Assembly (NCBI RefSeq): GCF_052076105.1
Contig: NZ_CP197245.1
Location: 558,001 to 622,000 of the forward strand
Source of the DNA: Tardiphaga sp052076105
GTDB lineage: Bacteria > Pseudomonadota > Alphaproteobacteria > Rhizobiales > Xanthobacteraceae
DNA length: 64,000 nt
Direction of reading: 5' to 3'
Part shown: positions 8,033 to 16,963 of the stretch, one piece after another
Layout: each line of letters opens with the position of its first letter
Position numbering within the stretch: position 1 is the stretch's first letter
The notes under the pieces: model-generated
What the model was told of the DNA's origin: nothing
Database searches by the model: none
Seen by the model: the letters and a program-made list of their open reading frames with translations, nothing else
Translations under genes and position numbers: made by a program

Positions 8033-10234
8033 GAACGTCTTGCGATAGCCGACTGTCACGGTGCGGCCCCAGGAATAGACCGGCAGGTTGCGCACTGAGG
8101 TAGCGGTCGGGTTCTGGATCTCCGCATCGAACAGGTTGTTGACGGCGGCATAGGCCTCACCGCCATAGACCGGCCCGCTCAGCGCGGCATTCATGGTGAA
8201 GCCACCTTCGAGCGGATAGACCGTGTTGGTCAGGCTGATGCTCCGGTTGCGGCTCGAATAGCCCTCACCCTCGACACGCAGCTTGATGCCGTTATCGAAG
8301 CGATAGTCGCCGAAGATCAGTCCGCGCACAGGGCTGCCGATGCGATTGTTGGGCAACCAGCTGTCGAGCACGCCGTCCTTGTTGCTGTCGTAGCGACCTT
8401 CCTTGTAACCGATCGTGGTCCCGACAGTGAAGTTCCGGTTGATCGCCATCTCGCCGATATATTCGACGCCGTAGATCAATTCCTTCTGCTGCGAGATCAG
8501 GTTGGTGACGGGATCGAAGGTCACGCCCTTCTCCGATGTCGAGACCCAGCCGGTGACGCTGCCCTTGTAGGGACCGTCGCCACCGCGGATGCCGATTTCG
8601 TAGTTGTTGACGATCTGGGCTTCCGGCGCGATCGAGGTGAAGGAAATGGTCTGGCGCGACAGCGGCAGGCAGTTCGGCGTCGCTACCGGGCACGCGAAGG
8701 CTGTGGACGACAGGCCGGCGCGGCGGGTATAGGCGCCGACATCGGGCAGCGCATAGCCCTGCGAGAAGCCACCGAACAGATCAATCTTGTTGTTCAGCTT
8801 GAAGGTCGCACCGAGATTGTAGGTCGGCGAGGCATATTCGTACTGGCCGCCGATGACATTGAGCGCCGGGAGAACGAAACGTGTCGTCGGCGAGATCGCC
8901 GCATAGGCGGCCGGACGCAGGAAATCATCGACGCTGAGATCGAAATGCTCGTAGCGAACGCCGCCGCGCGCGGTCAATCGATCGGTGATCGGAACCTGCA
9001 CCAGCGCAAATCCGGCGGTCGTGACCTGGGTCAGCGGCGTGAACACGTCGCGGCCGTCGGTCAGCGTCTGCCAGGTCTTGTCATGGATGACGTCGGTGCC
9101 CCAGGTCACCTTTGCGCCGTTCCAGATGCGGTCGAGCGGCGTGTCGATGGTGAGGTTGACGCCGCCGCGCTCGGAATAGAGCGTGGTCTGGTTGGCCGGG
9201 CTGGTCGGGCTCAGCGGATTGCCGGAATAATAGACCAGCGAGTTATAGGGGTAGGAGAATTCCGAATAGTTGAAGCGTTTCTTGATGTCGTTATAGAAGC
9301 CGACCACGCTGAGATTACCGAGCACGAAGTCGGTGTCGCTGTAGCGGAGCTGGAATGAGCGCGTATCTTCCAGCACGCTCTGCCCGGTATAGCGCTTGGT
9401 GAAATCGGGCTTCGCATAGGCACCTGAATAATCGGTGAGATATTTCGGCGTCTGGTCGAAATAGAACTGGCTGATCGACGCCTCGATGCGCTTGCCGCCA
9501 TCGAAATCGTAGCCGATCTTGCCGAGGAAGTTGCCGCTGACGAAACGATCGCCGCCGCCCTGCCCGAGCATCGCATCCGATGGCTGTTCGCGGCCCGCGC
9601 CGTCATAGGTCTTCTGCGCGCCGCGGCCGCTGCCGACGAACAGATAGTCGATGCCGTTGGTCCCCTTGCCGCTGACGGTGGCCGAGAGCTCCGGCGCCAG
9701 CGAGCCGCCGGGATCGGCGGTGAAGGTGCGCAGCGCCGTGTTGACGCTGACGCGCGGACCACCGGGCTGCGCCTTCTTGGTGATGAAGTTCACGGTACCG
9801 CCGGTCGCGCCGGCACCGTAGAGGCTCGATGCACCGGCGACGAGTTCGACGCGTTCGACGGAATTCAGATCGATCAGGGCCAGGACGCGCGAGACGTCGC
9901 GCAGCGGCGTGGTCAGCGGGACGCCGTCCATCAGCACCAGCAGATCGCGGCCGCGATAGTTTTCCGACGCGCCGGAGATGGTCTGGTTCGAGACCGAGAA
10001 GCCCGGCAGCAGCTTGGCCAGCAGCGCTGATGCGCTGCCGCTCTGCTTGAGCTGTTCCGCGATTTCCTTCTGGTCGATCACCTGCACGGTCTGCGGGATA
10101 TCCGAGATCGAACGCTGAGCGCGTGCAGCGGTCACCGTGATCTCGTCAAGCGTGACGCCCGCGCCCTGCTGCGCGATGGCCTGCGACGACATGAGCCCGA
10201 CGGCGGGGATGAGAAGGAACTGGCTGTAGCGCAT
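8030..10234 (-). CDS. TonB-dependent siderophore receptor
   Basis: The 734-residue outer-membrane receptor has a signal peptide (MRYSQFLLIPAVGLMSSQAIA), a TonB box (LDEITVTAAR), a plug domain (IPQTVQVIDQKEIAEQ, then GRDLLVLMDGVPLTTP and VERVELVAGASSLYGAGATGGTVNFITKK), a beta-barrel with many aromatic strand ends, and a C-terminal strand ending in Phe (GYRKTF). Start 10234 is set by the signal peptide; an upstream in-frame ATG would add 20 non-signal residues. It heads the operon with the small protein and the RhtX-like permease and faces an AraC gene, the usual layout for uptake of a borrowed or native siderophore. Confidence 0.93.
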   Translation of the reverse strand: MRYSQFLLIPAVGLMSSQAIAQQGAGVTLDEITVTAARAQRSISDIPQTVQVIDQKEIAEQLKQSGSASALLAKLLPGFSVSNQTISGASENYRGRDLLVLMDGVPLTTPLRDVSRVLALIDLNSVERVELVAGASSLYGAGATGGTVNFITKKAQPGGPRVSVNTALRTFTADPGGSLAPELSATVSGKGTNGIDYLFVGSGRGAQKTYDGAGREQPSDAMLGQGGGDRFVSGNFLGKIGYDFDGGKRIEASISQFYFDQTPKYLTDYSGAYAKPDFTKRYTGQSVLEDTRSFQLRYSDTDFVLGNLSVVGFYNDIKKRFNYSEFSYPYNSLVYYSGNPLSPTSPANQTTLYSERGGVNLTIDTPLDRIWNGAKVTWGTDVIHDKTWQTLTDGRDVFTPLTQVTTAGFALVQVPITDRLTARGGVRYEHFDLSVDDFLRPAAYAAISPTTRFVLPALNVIGGQYEYASPTYNLGATFKLNNKIDLFGGFSQGYALPDVGAYTRRAGLSSTAFACPVATPNCLPLSRQTISFTSIAPEAQIVNNYEIGIRGGDGPYKGSVTGWVSTSEKGVTFDPVTNLISQQKELIYGVEYIGEMAINRNFTVGTTIGYKEGRYDSNKDGVLDSWLPNNRIGSPVRGLIFGDYRFDNGIKLRVEGEGYSSRNRSISLTNTVYPLEGGFTMNAALSGPVYGGEAYAAVNNLFDAEIQNPTATSVRNLPVYSWGRTVTVGYRKTF

Positions 10235-10317
10235 GAGCTCGACGTCTTCCGTTTGTTCGTTGCGACGAAGTACGGGAGAAGTCGAGCCGGTCAATTCGAC
10301 CGAGGGCCGCTGCAGTT

Positions 10318-10337
10318 TGGAATCAATTTAAATTCCA
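10318..10337. promoter_or_regulatory. Inverted repeat in the TonB receptor / AraC promoter region
   Basis: TGGAATCAATTTAAATTCCA has 6-bp arms (TGGAAT/ATTCCA) around an 8-base AT-only core apart from one C. It lies 84 bases upstream of the receptor start and 90 bases before the AraC gene. It could bind an iron regulator of the Irr/Fur type or form part of an AraC site. It is not an exact match to the Irr box as I recall it. Confidence 0.4.
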
Positions 10338-10426
10338 GCCGTGGCTTTAGTCTTCTTACGCCTGCACATTCCGTCTATCGTCACAGCGATACGGCACAGC
10401 CCATGGCATGACTTGGACTCGGTGAA

Positions 10427-11512
10427 TTGATAGTTGGACTGGAGCGAACGAGGCGGTTTGGATTCGATGCTGTGGCAAACGCGCATCAGTCACAGCCATC
10501 GTCCTGCGCCGACAGTGCTCCCGATTGTCCGCTTATTCCGCTGTGGCTGGTGGCCGACGATATCGACGACACGCTGCGCAAGCCGCTCGAGAGCCGCCTG
10601 CCGTGGAAGAGCGTGCAGCGCAATTCGCTCGGATCGTTCCGCGCCGCGCCATTCCAGTCAAAGGCGATCCTGCGGATGCAGCCGCATCTCGGACTGATGT
10701 CGTGTTTCGATCCGGCGCCGCTCTGGACCATGCCTGACGATGAGACAAGCGATACGGGCGACAACTCGCCGCAGGATATCCTTGTGTTGCGACCTTCCGA
10801 TGGCGTCGTGACCGTTCAGCAGGACGGCCAGCGCCTGACATGCATGCCGCGCGAGGCCATCATTCTCGATCCCGGCCGCGCCACGACCTTCATCATGAGC
10901 GATGTAAGCCGTGTCGATTGCCTGCTCGTCGCGGGCAATGGTCGCACCGGAATGCGCCACATCGCCCAGGACAATGGCGGGTTGATTGCACTCGGACATT
11001 ACGCCGCCGCCGTGATGCGCGGCCTGCTGCCGATGAATTCCGCCGCACTGACCGGGCTCGCCGTCGACTACATGAACGGCCTCGTCGCCACGATGATCGA
11101 CGAGGCGGCCGCGCCCGAGCGACGCGCGGCATGGCGACAGGATCGTCCGACGATCAGCCTGCTGTCCCTCAAGGCGGATATCGAGGCCAGCCTCGGTCAG
11201 CCGACGCTGTCGCTGGAGCGGCTGGCAACGACCCATGGCGTCACCGCACGTTACTTCCAGAAGCTTTTCGAGGCCGAGGGACGGACGTTTTCGGACTATC
11301 TGCTGGAGCGCCGGCTCGAGCGCGCCTTCCACATGCTGCGCGACGGCAATCGTGGGGATCGCGCCGTCAGCACCATCGCCTTCGAGGTCGGCTTCGGCGA
11401 CCTCTCTTATTTCAACCGCACCTTCAAGAAACGCTTTGGCGCAACACCCCGCGAGATACGGGCGCGGTTCGAGGCGATGCTGCTGGATGCCGCGCCGGAC
11501 GCGGACGCCTGA
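10427..11512 (+). CDS. AraC family transcriptional regulator
   Basis: The 361-residue protein has an N-terminal ligand/dimerisation region resembling the AraC-binding-like domain (FRAAPFQSKAILRMQPHLGLMSC, residues about 72-94) and a C-terminal double helix-turn-helix (LSLERLATTHGVTARYFQKLFEAEGRTFSDYLLERRLERAFHMLRD, then ISTIAFEVGFGDLSYFNRTFKKRFGATPREIRARF-like block with VSTIAFEVGFGD). The first codon is TTG; a GTG at 10472 is an alternative. It is divergent from the siderophore receptor operon, so it most likely activates that operon in response to the ferric siderophore, as PchR- and RhrA-type regulators do. Confidence 0.9.
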   Translation: MIVGLERTRRFGFDAVANAHQSQPSSCADSAPDCPLIPLWLVADDIDDTLRKPLESRLPWKSVQRNSLGSFRAAPFQSKAILRMQPHLGLMSCFDPAPLWTMPDDETSDTGDNSPQDILVLRPSDGVVTVQQDGQRLTCMPREAIILDPGRATTFIMSDVSRVDCLLVAGNGRTGMRHIAQDNGGLIALGHYAAAVMRGLLPMNSAALTGLAVDYMNGLVATMIDEAAAPERRAAWRQDRPTISLLSLKADIEASLGQPTLSLERLATTHGVTARYFQKLFEAEGRTFSDYLLERRLERAFHMLRDGNRGDRAVSTIAFEVGFGDLSYFNRTFKKRFGATPREIRARFEAMLLDAAPDADA

Positions 11513-11515
11513 GCC

Positions 11516-12412
11516 TCAATTCGCCTTCGCCACCGTCGTCCCATTGCCCGGCAGGATCTCCACCGTGGCCGTGCGCCCCGCGACCAGTGTTGCGCCGGCC
11601 GGGACCGGATCGAGCGCGATGCGGACCGGCACGCGCTGGGCGAGACGGACCCAACTGAAGGTCGGCGTCACATTGGCCAGCAGATTACTGCCCTCCGCGC
11701 GGTCGCGATCCTCGATGCCGGCGGCGACGCTCTCCACATGGCCGGTCAGCCGGGCGGCATCACCCATCAAATGAATGTGGACAGGATCGCCGACGTGAAT
11801 GCGCGACAGCTTGGTCTCCTCGAAATAACCGTCCACATGCAGGCTCGACGTATCGACCAGCGCCATCACGCCCTTGCCGGCAGTGACATATGTGCCGGGC
11901 CGCAGATCCATGTTGGAGATCACGCCTGACACCGGCGCATGGACCTCGCTGCGATCGAGATTGAGCTGCGCCACCGCCCGATCGGCAATGGCCTGATCCA
12001 GCGATGCCTTGGCGAGCAATTGCGTGGCCAGCACCTGCTCCTGCTTCTGCTGCGAGACCGCCGCTGTCGTGAGGTCCTTATAGCGCCTCAGATCGAGATC
12101 GGCCTGCTCCAGGCTAGCCGTACGGCCGGCGACGACGGCTTCGGCCTGCTGCAGCGCCAGTGCGAAGCGCGCGCGGTCGATACGCATGATGACATCGCCG
12201 CGCGTGACCTTCTGATTGTCCTTCACCAGGATTTCCGTAACGAAGCCCGAAACATCCGGCGCCACGGTGACGACATCGGCGCGGACGCGGCCGTCACGGG
12301 TCCATGGCGCATCCATGTAATAGACCCAGAGATAACGCCCGACGGCGAGCGCGGCGACGACGGCTAGCGCGGTAACGGCGAAACGGCGAACGAAACTCAC
12401 AGTGTTTTTCAT
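11516..12412 (-). CDS. HlyD-family periplasmic adaptor (AaeA/EmrA-like)
   Basis: The 298-residue protein has one N-terminal membrane anchor (FAVTALAVVAALAVGRYLWVYYM), the biotinyl-lipoyl-like half motif DAPWTRDGRVRADVVTVAPDVSGFV, a coiled-coil hairpin (residues about 85-155), the second half SEVHAPVSGVISNMDLRPGTYV, and a beta-barrel ending in a C-terminal GRTATVEI strand. It would bridge the FUSC inner-membrane protein to an outer-membrane channel. Start 12412 is set by the anchor and the 4-base overlap with the DUF1656 gene. It is the last gene of the MarR-FUSC-DUF1656-HlyD operon. Confidence 0.93.
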   Translation of the reverse strand: MKNTVSFVRRFAVTALAVVAALAVGRYLWVYYMDAPWTRDGRVRADVVTVAPDVSGFVTEILVKDNQKVTRGDVIMRIDRARFALALQQAEAVVAGRTASLEQADLDLRRYKDLTTAAVSQQKQEQVLATQLLAKASLDQAIADRAVAQLNLDRSEVHAPVSGVISNMDLRPGTYVTAGKGVMALVDTSSLHVDGYFEETKLSRIHVGDPVHIHLMGDAARLTGHVESVAAGIEDRDRAEGSNLLANVTPTFSWVRLAQRVPVRIALDPVPAGATLVAGRTATVEILPGNGTTVAKAN

Positions 12413-12618
12413 GATAGCAATCCAGAGGATAGATAGACAACGCCGCCCAGCAGGCAGACGTAGAGAGCAAGATTGAACAGTGCGCGGTGCCAGACATAGC
12501 GATAGAGGCCCGAGCGTTCTATCAGCGGGCGCAGCAACGCGCCGATGGCGTAAGTGATGACCAGCCACAGCATCAGCGATGGCAACAACACACCGAACAG
12601 ATCGATTTCATATCTCAT
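12409..12618 (-). CDS. DUF1656 small membrane protein (AaeX-like)
   Basis: This 69-residue protein has two predicted membrane helices (LLPSLMLWLVITYAIGALL and ALFNLALYVCLLGGVVYLSS) joined by RPLIERSGLYRYVWH, the DUF1656 signature. AaeX-type proteins accompany HlyD/FUSC efflux pairs; their role is unclear. Its start overlaps the FUSC stop by 4 bases and its stop overlaps the HlyD start by 4 bases, so all three are translationally coupled. Confidence 0.92.
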   Translation of the reverse strand: MRYEIDLFGVLLPSLMLWLVITYAIGALLRPLIERSGLYRYVWHRALFNLALYVCLLGGVVYLSSGLLS

Positions 12619-14681
12619 GCGGCCACACTCCCGGTGACGAGCCCCGGTTCGGGCAGATAAGCGGGCGCGGCCGGAAACAGTCCGCGGCGAATGCCGACAA
12701 GGCCGATCAGCGCGTCCCCGCGCCCTACCGCGCGTTCGCCTATGGCTTCGGACAGCGCGTGGTCGACTTTCGCCAGCAGTGGTTCCGGCATCGGACCGCC
12801 TTTGTAGTTGCGGAAGCTCACGGCGAGTTCATCCAGCATTGCGTCCATCGCGTTGAGCGTCGACAGCGACAGACGATGACGGGCGCGGCGCAGATCGACG
12901 ATATTCAGGCCGACGCGCAGCTCGCGCAGATTGTCGACAGCGCGCAACGGGGAATCCTTCAGGGCCGCCAGCCGCGGCGCCAGGAGACCGATACGGTTCA
13001 ACATCAAGCCGGCAAAGGCAGCGCGATCGTGGTTGCCGCGCTGCTCGGCAGCCTGCGCAATGGCGATCCAGCCACGCCGCATCAGCCGTTTCACGCTCCA
13101 TTCGGAGCCGACAGAGCGGATCAACTGAATCGAGATAACCGACAGTTCGGTGCCGACGAAGAAGGCCACGCTTGAATTGGCGAACGTTGCGAAGTCCGCG
13201 TTATAGGTCGTCTGCAGCGCCATCAGCGTCGCGGTATTCGCCGCCAGCAGCATGCCGACGAAGAAGGTCGCGGGGCGTGCGATCAGATAACCGAACAGCA
13301 GGAACGGCGGCGCCAGCACGGCGACCAGCAATTCTACGTCGGTAATGGCCGGCAGGATCGCGAACAGATAGAGCGCGATGATGACCATCGCGGCCAGCGT
13401 CCATTTGGCAAAGCCGCGCAAACCAACCGCAGGATCGTCCATGCTCGCGAAGAACGAGCAGCCCACGGCCGCCATGGTCGGCGCCGTCGCGCCATCGGTC
13501 CAGCCGGTGGCGATCCAGAACGCGCAACAGACCAGGATGGTCGCGAACACACCCACTGCAGACCACAGCGCCATGCCGTGATCGACATGCCGCACCGGCG
13601 CGACGCCGGCTTCAGCCTGGAAGGCGAGTTTCGCGCCCGGCGGACGGCCGCCTTCGGCAATGGCCTGATTGAGCACCCGGCAATCCGCGGAAATATCAAC
13701 GAGCTCGCGCATGCGCATCAACAAGCTCGCAATCATGATCTCGGTCCATGACGACGATGCGTTCAGCTTCGGCTGCTGGGCAGCGATCATGCTGCGCAGC
13801 CGCTCGGCGGGTTCGCGATCGGTGCCATTGTCGGCAATCCACGCGGAGACATCGTCGACCAGCGTCATCAATTGCGGTGAGGTCGTCCGCGCGTCCTCGC
13901 CGAGCGCATCGATGCGGTCGCCCATGGACGAGAGCAATGGCAGGAATGTCAGCATTCGCGTGCGCAGGGCACGCATCCAGCGCGAGGTCTCGCGTCCGCC
14001 AAGCCGGTCATAGGCCAGCTGATCGGCCAGCGTGTCGATATCCACGGCGTCGGCAGCAAGCTTGAGGCGCAGGTCGCGGGTGGCCGGATCGGCGCTGCGG
14101 CCAGCCAGCACCTCTTGCGTCAGCTTGCGCGCACCGGCCAGCCAGGTATCGACCCGCGCCGCAACCGCCGGGCCGACGCTGCGCGGCAACAGGATCGTGG
14201 AAACAAGTGTGGCACAGAGAATGCCGACAATGATCTCCTCGCTGCGCGCCACGGCGGTATCGAAGATCGCGGCGGGCTCGTTGACCGAAGGAAAGCTGAT
14301 CAGCGCACAGGTATAACCGGCCAGCATAAACATGTAGCTGCGCGGCGTCCGGTCCAGCAGCGAGACATAGAGACAGAGACCGACCCACGCCGCGATGGCG
14401 AGACTTAGCAATTCCGGAGAATTGACGAGGTTCGGCACCAGCACGACGCTTGCGGAGGCGCCGACCAGCGTGCCGATGACGCGAAACAGTGCCTTCGAAC
14501 GTGTCGCGCCGGCCAGCGGCTGCGACGCGATATAGACCGTGGCGAGCGCCCAATAAGGTCGTGGCAGATCCATCGCGAAGCCGATGAGCAAAGCCATCAT
14601 ACCGGCGATAAAGGTTTTCACGGAGAAGATGATATCGGCGTGACGGACGAGAAACGGCGGCTTGCTAACAGCGGACGTCAT
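12615..14681 (-). CDS. FUSC family inner-membrane efflux protein (AaeB-like)
   Basis: The 688-residue protein has two membrane bundles of about six helices, near residues 15-165 and 365-510, each followed by a soluble helical domain, the AaeB/FUSC arrangement. The first bundle holds FAMDLPRPYWALATVYIASQPLAGATRSKALFRVIGTLVGA, a family block. AaeB pumps export aromatic carboxylic acids and related stress compounds using the proton gradient. Its start overlaps the stop of the MarR gene upstream by 4 bases. The family is also linked to fusaric acid resistance; the real substrate here is unknown. Confidence 0.93.
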   Translation of the reverse strand: MTSAVSKPPFLVRHADIIFSVKTFIAGMMALLIGFAMDLPRPYWALATVYIASQPLAGATRSKALFRVIGTLVGASASVVLVPNLVNSPELLSLAIAAWVGLCLYVSLLDRTPRSYMFMLAGYTCALISFPSVNEPAAIFDTAVARSEEIIVGILCATLVSTILLPRSVGPAVAARVDTWLAGARKLTQEVLAGRSADPATRDLRLKLAADAVDIDTLADQLAYDRLGGRETSRWMRALRTRMLTFLPLLSSMGDRIDALGEDARTTSPQLMTLVDDVSAWIADNGTDREPAERLRSMIAAQQPKLNASSSWTEIMIASLLMRMRELVDISADCRVLNQAIAEGGRPPGAKLAFQAEAGVAPVRHVDHGMALWSAVGVFATILVCCAFWIATGWTDGATAPTMAAVGCSFFASMDDPAVGLRGFAKWTLAAMVIIALYLFAILPAITDVELLVAVLAPPFLLFGYLIARPATFFVGMLLAANTATLMALQTTYNADFATFANSSVAFFVGTELSVISIQLIRSVGSEWSVKRLMRRGWIAIAQAAEQRGNHDRAAFAGLMLNRIGLLAPRLAALKDSPLRAVDNLRELRVGLNIVDLRRARHRLSLSTLNAMDAMLDELAVSFRNYKGGPMPEPLLAKVDHALSEAIGERAVGRGDALIGLVGIRRGLFPAAPAYLPEPGLVTGSVAA

Positions 14682-15157
14682 GGCAACGCGTCCGCCTCCT
14701 CGGCAGCCTCATACAGGCGATTGGCCGATTGCTCGATCCGGCCGAGCACATCGAAAGCGATGGCGAGCTCGTCCGGCCCGATGCCCTTCATCAGATCGGC
14801 ACGCAGCCGGCGCATCACGCGCCTGATCTCTTCGGCTTTGGCTTCGCCGAGCGGGGTCAGATGCAACACCTTGGCGCGGCGGTCGGTCGGGTCCTCACGG
14901 CGCTCGACCAGCCCTTCGGCAGCCAACAGATCGATCAGCCGGACCACCGACGGTCCCTCGAGCCCCATTTCGTCGGCCAGCACGCCCTGACGCACATTCT
15001 CTCGTCCGGGCCGCGACAGGATCAACAGCGGATGGGCCGTGGCTTCGGACAGGCCATGCGCCGACAGGGTCTGGTCAGCCTTGCGGCGCCAGACCCGTGC
15101 CAGTCGCGCAACCAACAGGCCCAGTTCGGCCTGGATATGTGCTGGGGAGTGGGGCAT
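14678..15157 (-). CDS. MarR family transcriptional regulator
   Basis: This 159-residue protein has the winged-helix MarR fold: LARVWRRKADQTLSAHGLSEATAHPLLILSR, the recognition region VRQGVLADEMGLEGPSVVRLIDLLAAEGLVERREDPTDRRAKVLHLTPLGEAKAEEI in order (about residues 55-112), and a helical C-terminus. It is the first gene of the efflux operon and overlaps the FUSC gene, so it almost certainly represses its own operon and is released by the exported compound. A short palindrome lies just upstream of its start. Confidence 0.92.
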   Translation of the reverse strand: MPHSPAHIQAELGLLVARLARVWRRKADQTLSAHGLSEATAHPLLILSRPGRENVRQGVLADEMGLEGPSVVRLIDLLAAEGLVERREDPTDRRAKVLHLTPLGEAKAEEIRRVMRRLRADLMKGIGPDELAIAFDVLGRIEQSANRLYEAAEEADALP

Positions 15158-15165
15158 GGAAATTA

Positions 15166-15179
15166 GATAGGATACTATC
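15166..15179. promoter_or_regulatory. Candidate MarR operator
   Basis: GATAGGATACTATC (arms GATAG/CTATC, 4-base centre) lies 9 bases before the ATG of the MarR gene that leads the efflux operon. Position and symmetry fit autoregulation by this MarR protein. The rest of the 308-base gap up to 15465 holds no other gene or clear signal. Confidence 0.4.
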
Positions 15180-15465
15180 GATTAGGCTGCAATCTACTTT
15201 GTGCAGCGCATCAATCACGCTGTGGTGAGGACCGGGTTGCCGGGCGACAGATCAGCAGGTTTGATGGGCCTGCATAAATTTGCCGGGCGCGGTCCACGGC
15301 ATAGGCGGCGAATTTCTCAATGATTTCCGTGGGACACTTCTTTCTGCGATTGAAATCCCCCTTGTTTCTGCCATGTTCGCGCCCAAAGCAGGCATCGGGT
15401 AGTGTTCTCCAGCGCGCGAATCTCCATCGCGCGGATGCTCCATTTGAAAGCGGCAAAGGAATTCC

Positions 15466-16221
15466 ATGGCGAAGCCAGCAGTGATTGTCGTCGGCGCGGA
15501 CAAGGGTGGGGTCGGCAAGACCACGGTATCGCGGACGGTTCTGGATTATTTCAGTGCCAACAACGTGCCCACCCGCGCTTTCGACACAGAAGCGCCGCGC
15601 GGCACGCTGAAGCGGTTCCATTCGGACATCACCGAAATCGTCGACATGACGACCACGGCCGACCAGATGAGGATCTTCGATACGCTCAACAGCGTGTCGC
15701 CCTCGGTAACCGTGATCGACGTCCGCGCAGGCCTGCTGTCGCGAGCGCTGGCCGATTTGCGTGACATCGGCTTCCTGGATGCCGCCAAGTCCGGTCAGAT
15801 CACCTTTGCCGTTTTCCATATACTCGGCCCGTCGATCGCCTCTCTGGACGAAATCGCCGAGACCGCGGGCTTCATGGACGGCGCCAAGTATTTCCTGGTG
15901 AAGAACTTCATCAACAACACCAGCTTCTTCGAATGGGACCAGGCGACCTACAACTCGTATTTCCACAAGATCAAGGGCGCCACCGAGATCACCATCCCCA
16001 AACTGAACGAAATGGCCTATGAGCAGGTCGAAGTCTCCAGCGTGCCGTTCCTGAAATTCGTTGCCAACAAGGGGACACATGACGAGACGGCTAACTATTC
16101 GTTCGTGCTGCGCGGCTATGTCCGGCACTGGCTCGCCAATGTCTGGAGCGAGTTCGACCGCATCAAGCTGACCGATCTGGTCAACGACAAGCCGGGCGCC
16201 CGCAGCCCCGGTGAGAAGTAA
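15466..16221 (+). CDS. ParA/MinD-type P-loop ATPase, unassigned
   Basis: The 251-residue protein has the deviant Walker A box GADKGGVGKTTVSR (residues about 9-22) with the signature lysine, and a possible Walker A-prime segment VTVIDVRAGLL around residue 83. The C-terminal half (FLVKNFINNTSFFEWDQATYNSYFHKI) is unlike chromosomal ParA or Soj, and no parB follows. A good ribosome-binding site (AAAGGA) precedes the start. A second P-loop gene follows 48 bases later, so the two are probably an operon. The role is unknown; ParA-like proteins position cargo or regulate partners through ATP-dependent dimerisation. Confidence 0.85.
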   Translation: MAKPAVIVVGADKGGVGKTTVSRTVLDYFSANNVPTRAFDTEAPRGTLKRFHSDITEIVDMTTTADQMRIFDTLNSVSPSVTVIDVRAGLLSRALADLRDIGFLDAAKSGQITFAVFHILGPSIASLDEIAETAGFMDGAKYFLVKNFINNTSFFEWDQATYNSYFHKIKGATEITIPKLNEMAYEQVEVSSVPFLKFVANKGTHDETANYSFVLRGYVRHWLANVWSEFDRIKLTDLVNDKPGARSPGEK

Positions 16222-16269
16222 GTTCATTTAACGATTGGAGCGGCGTCGGATTCGCCTGATATTGCGCCG

Positions 16270-16938
16270 ATGCGACGCACGCCTGTCTATATCATCTGCT
16301 CGACGCGACCGATGGTCGGCAAGACCCTCGTCGCGCGGCTGTTGTGCGAATTCCTGAAGTTGCAGCGCGGCGATGTCACCGCTTTCGATATCAGCCTCAA
16401 GGAACCTTCGCTGCTGGATTTCCTGCCGAAGCTGACCGAAACCGCCGACGTGGGCGACACATTCGGCAAGATGTCGCTGATGGACCGCCTCGTCATCAAT
16501 GACGACATGGCCAAGGTGATCGACCTCGGCTATTTCGCCTTCGACGAATTCTTCAAAATGACCGGCGAGATCGGCTTCGCGAAGGAAGCCGCACGCCGCG
16601 GCGTAGCGCCGATCGTATTCTTCATGGGCGATAGCGACCGCGCCTCGTTACGCGGCCATGAGATGCTGCAACAGCAATTCTCACGCAATTCGCTTTACGT
16701 GATCGACAACGAACACGTGCTGCGCGGCGAAATCCCGGTGGCACTGGCGCAGGGTCGTCTACTGCGCATCGCGGCGCTACCGCCTTTTCTCAAGACCTAT
16801 ATCGACCGGCTGAGTTTTTCCTTCACCGGCTATCTGCGCTCGGAGCAGGATTCATCCACCGAGCTGCATCAATGGATCCGGAAGAACTATTTTGCGTTCC
16901 GCGAGATCGAGCTGGGTTTGCTGCTGCAGGGTTCGTGA
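16270..16938 (+). CDS. P-loop NTPase paired with the ParA-like protein, unknown function
   Basis: This 222-residue protein opens YIICSTRPMVGKTLVARLLCEFL, a Walker A-like loop whose first glycine is Ser or Thr (T-RPMV-GKT), followed by DVTAFDISLKEPSLLDFLPK. The plan is like the MinD/ParA/dethiobiotin synthetase superfamily, and GVAPIVFFMGDSDRASLRGHEML around residue 115 could be the guanine or adenine pocket. I do not recognise a named family. It follows the ParA-like gene on the same strand, and the equal start-to-P-loop layout suggests the two arose by duplication or act as a pair. Confidence 0.8.
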   Translation: MRRTPVYIICSTRPMVGKTLVARLLCEFLKLQRGDVTAFDISLKEPSLLDFLPKLTETADVGDTFGKMSLMDRLVINDDMAKVIDLGYFAFDEFFKMTGEIGFAKEAARRGVAPIVFFMGDSDRASLRGHEMLQQQFSRNSLYVIDNEHVLRGEIPVALAQGRLLRIAALPPFLKTYIDRLSFSFTGYLRSEQDSSTELHQWIRKNYFAFREIELGLLLQGS

Positions 16939-16963
16939 GGGCCGGAAAGCTGCCCTCTCTCAA

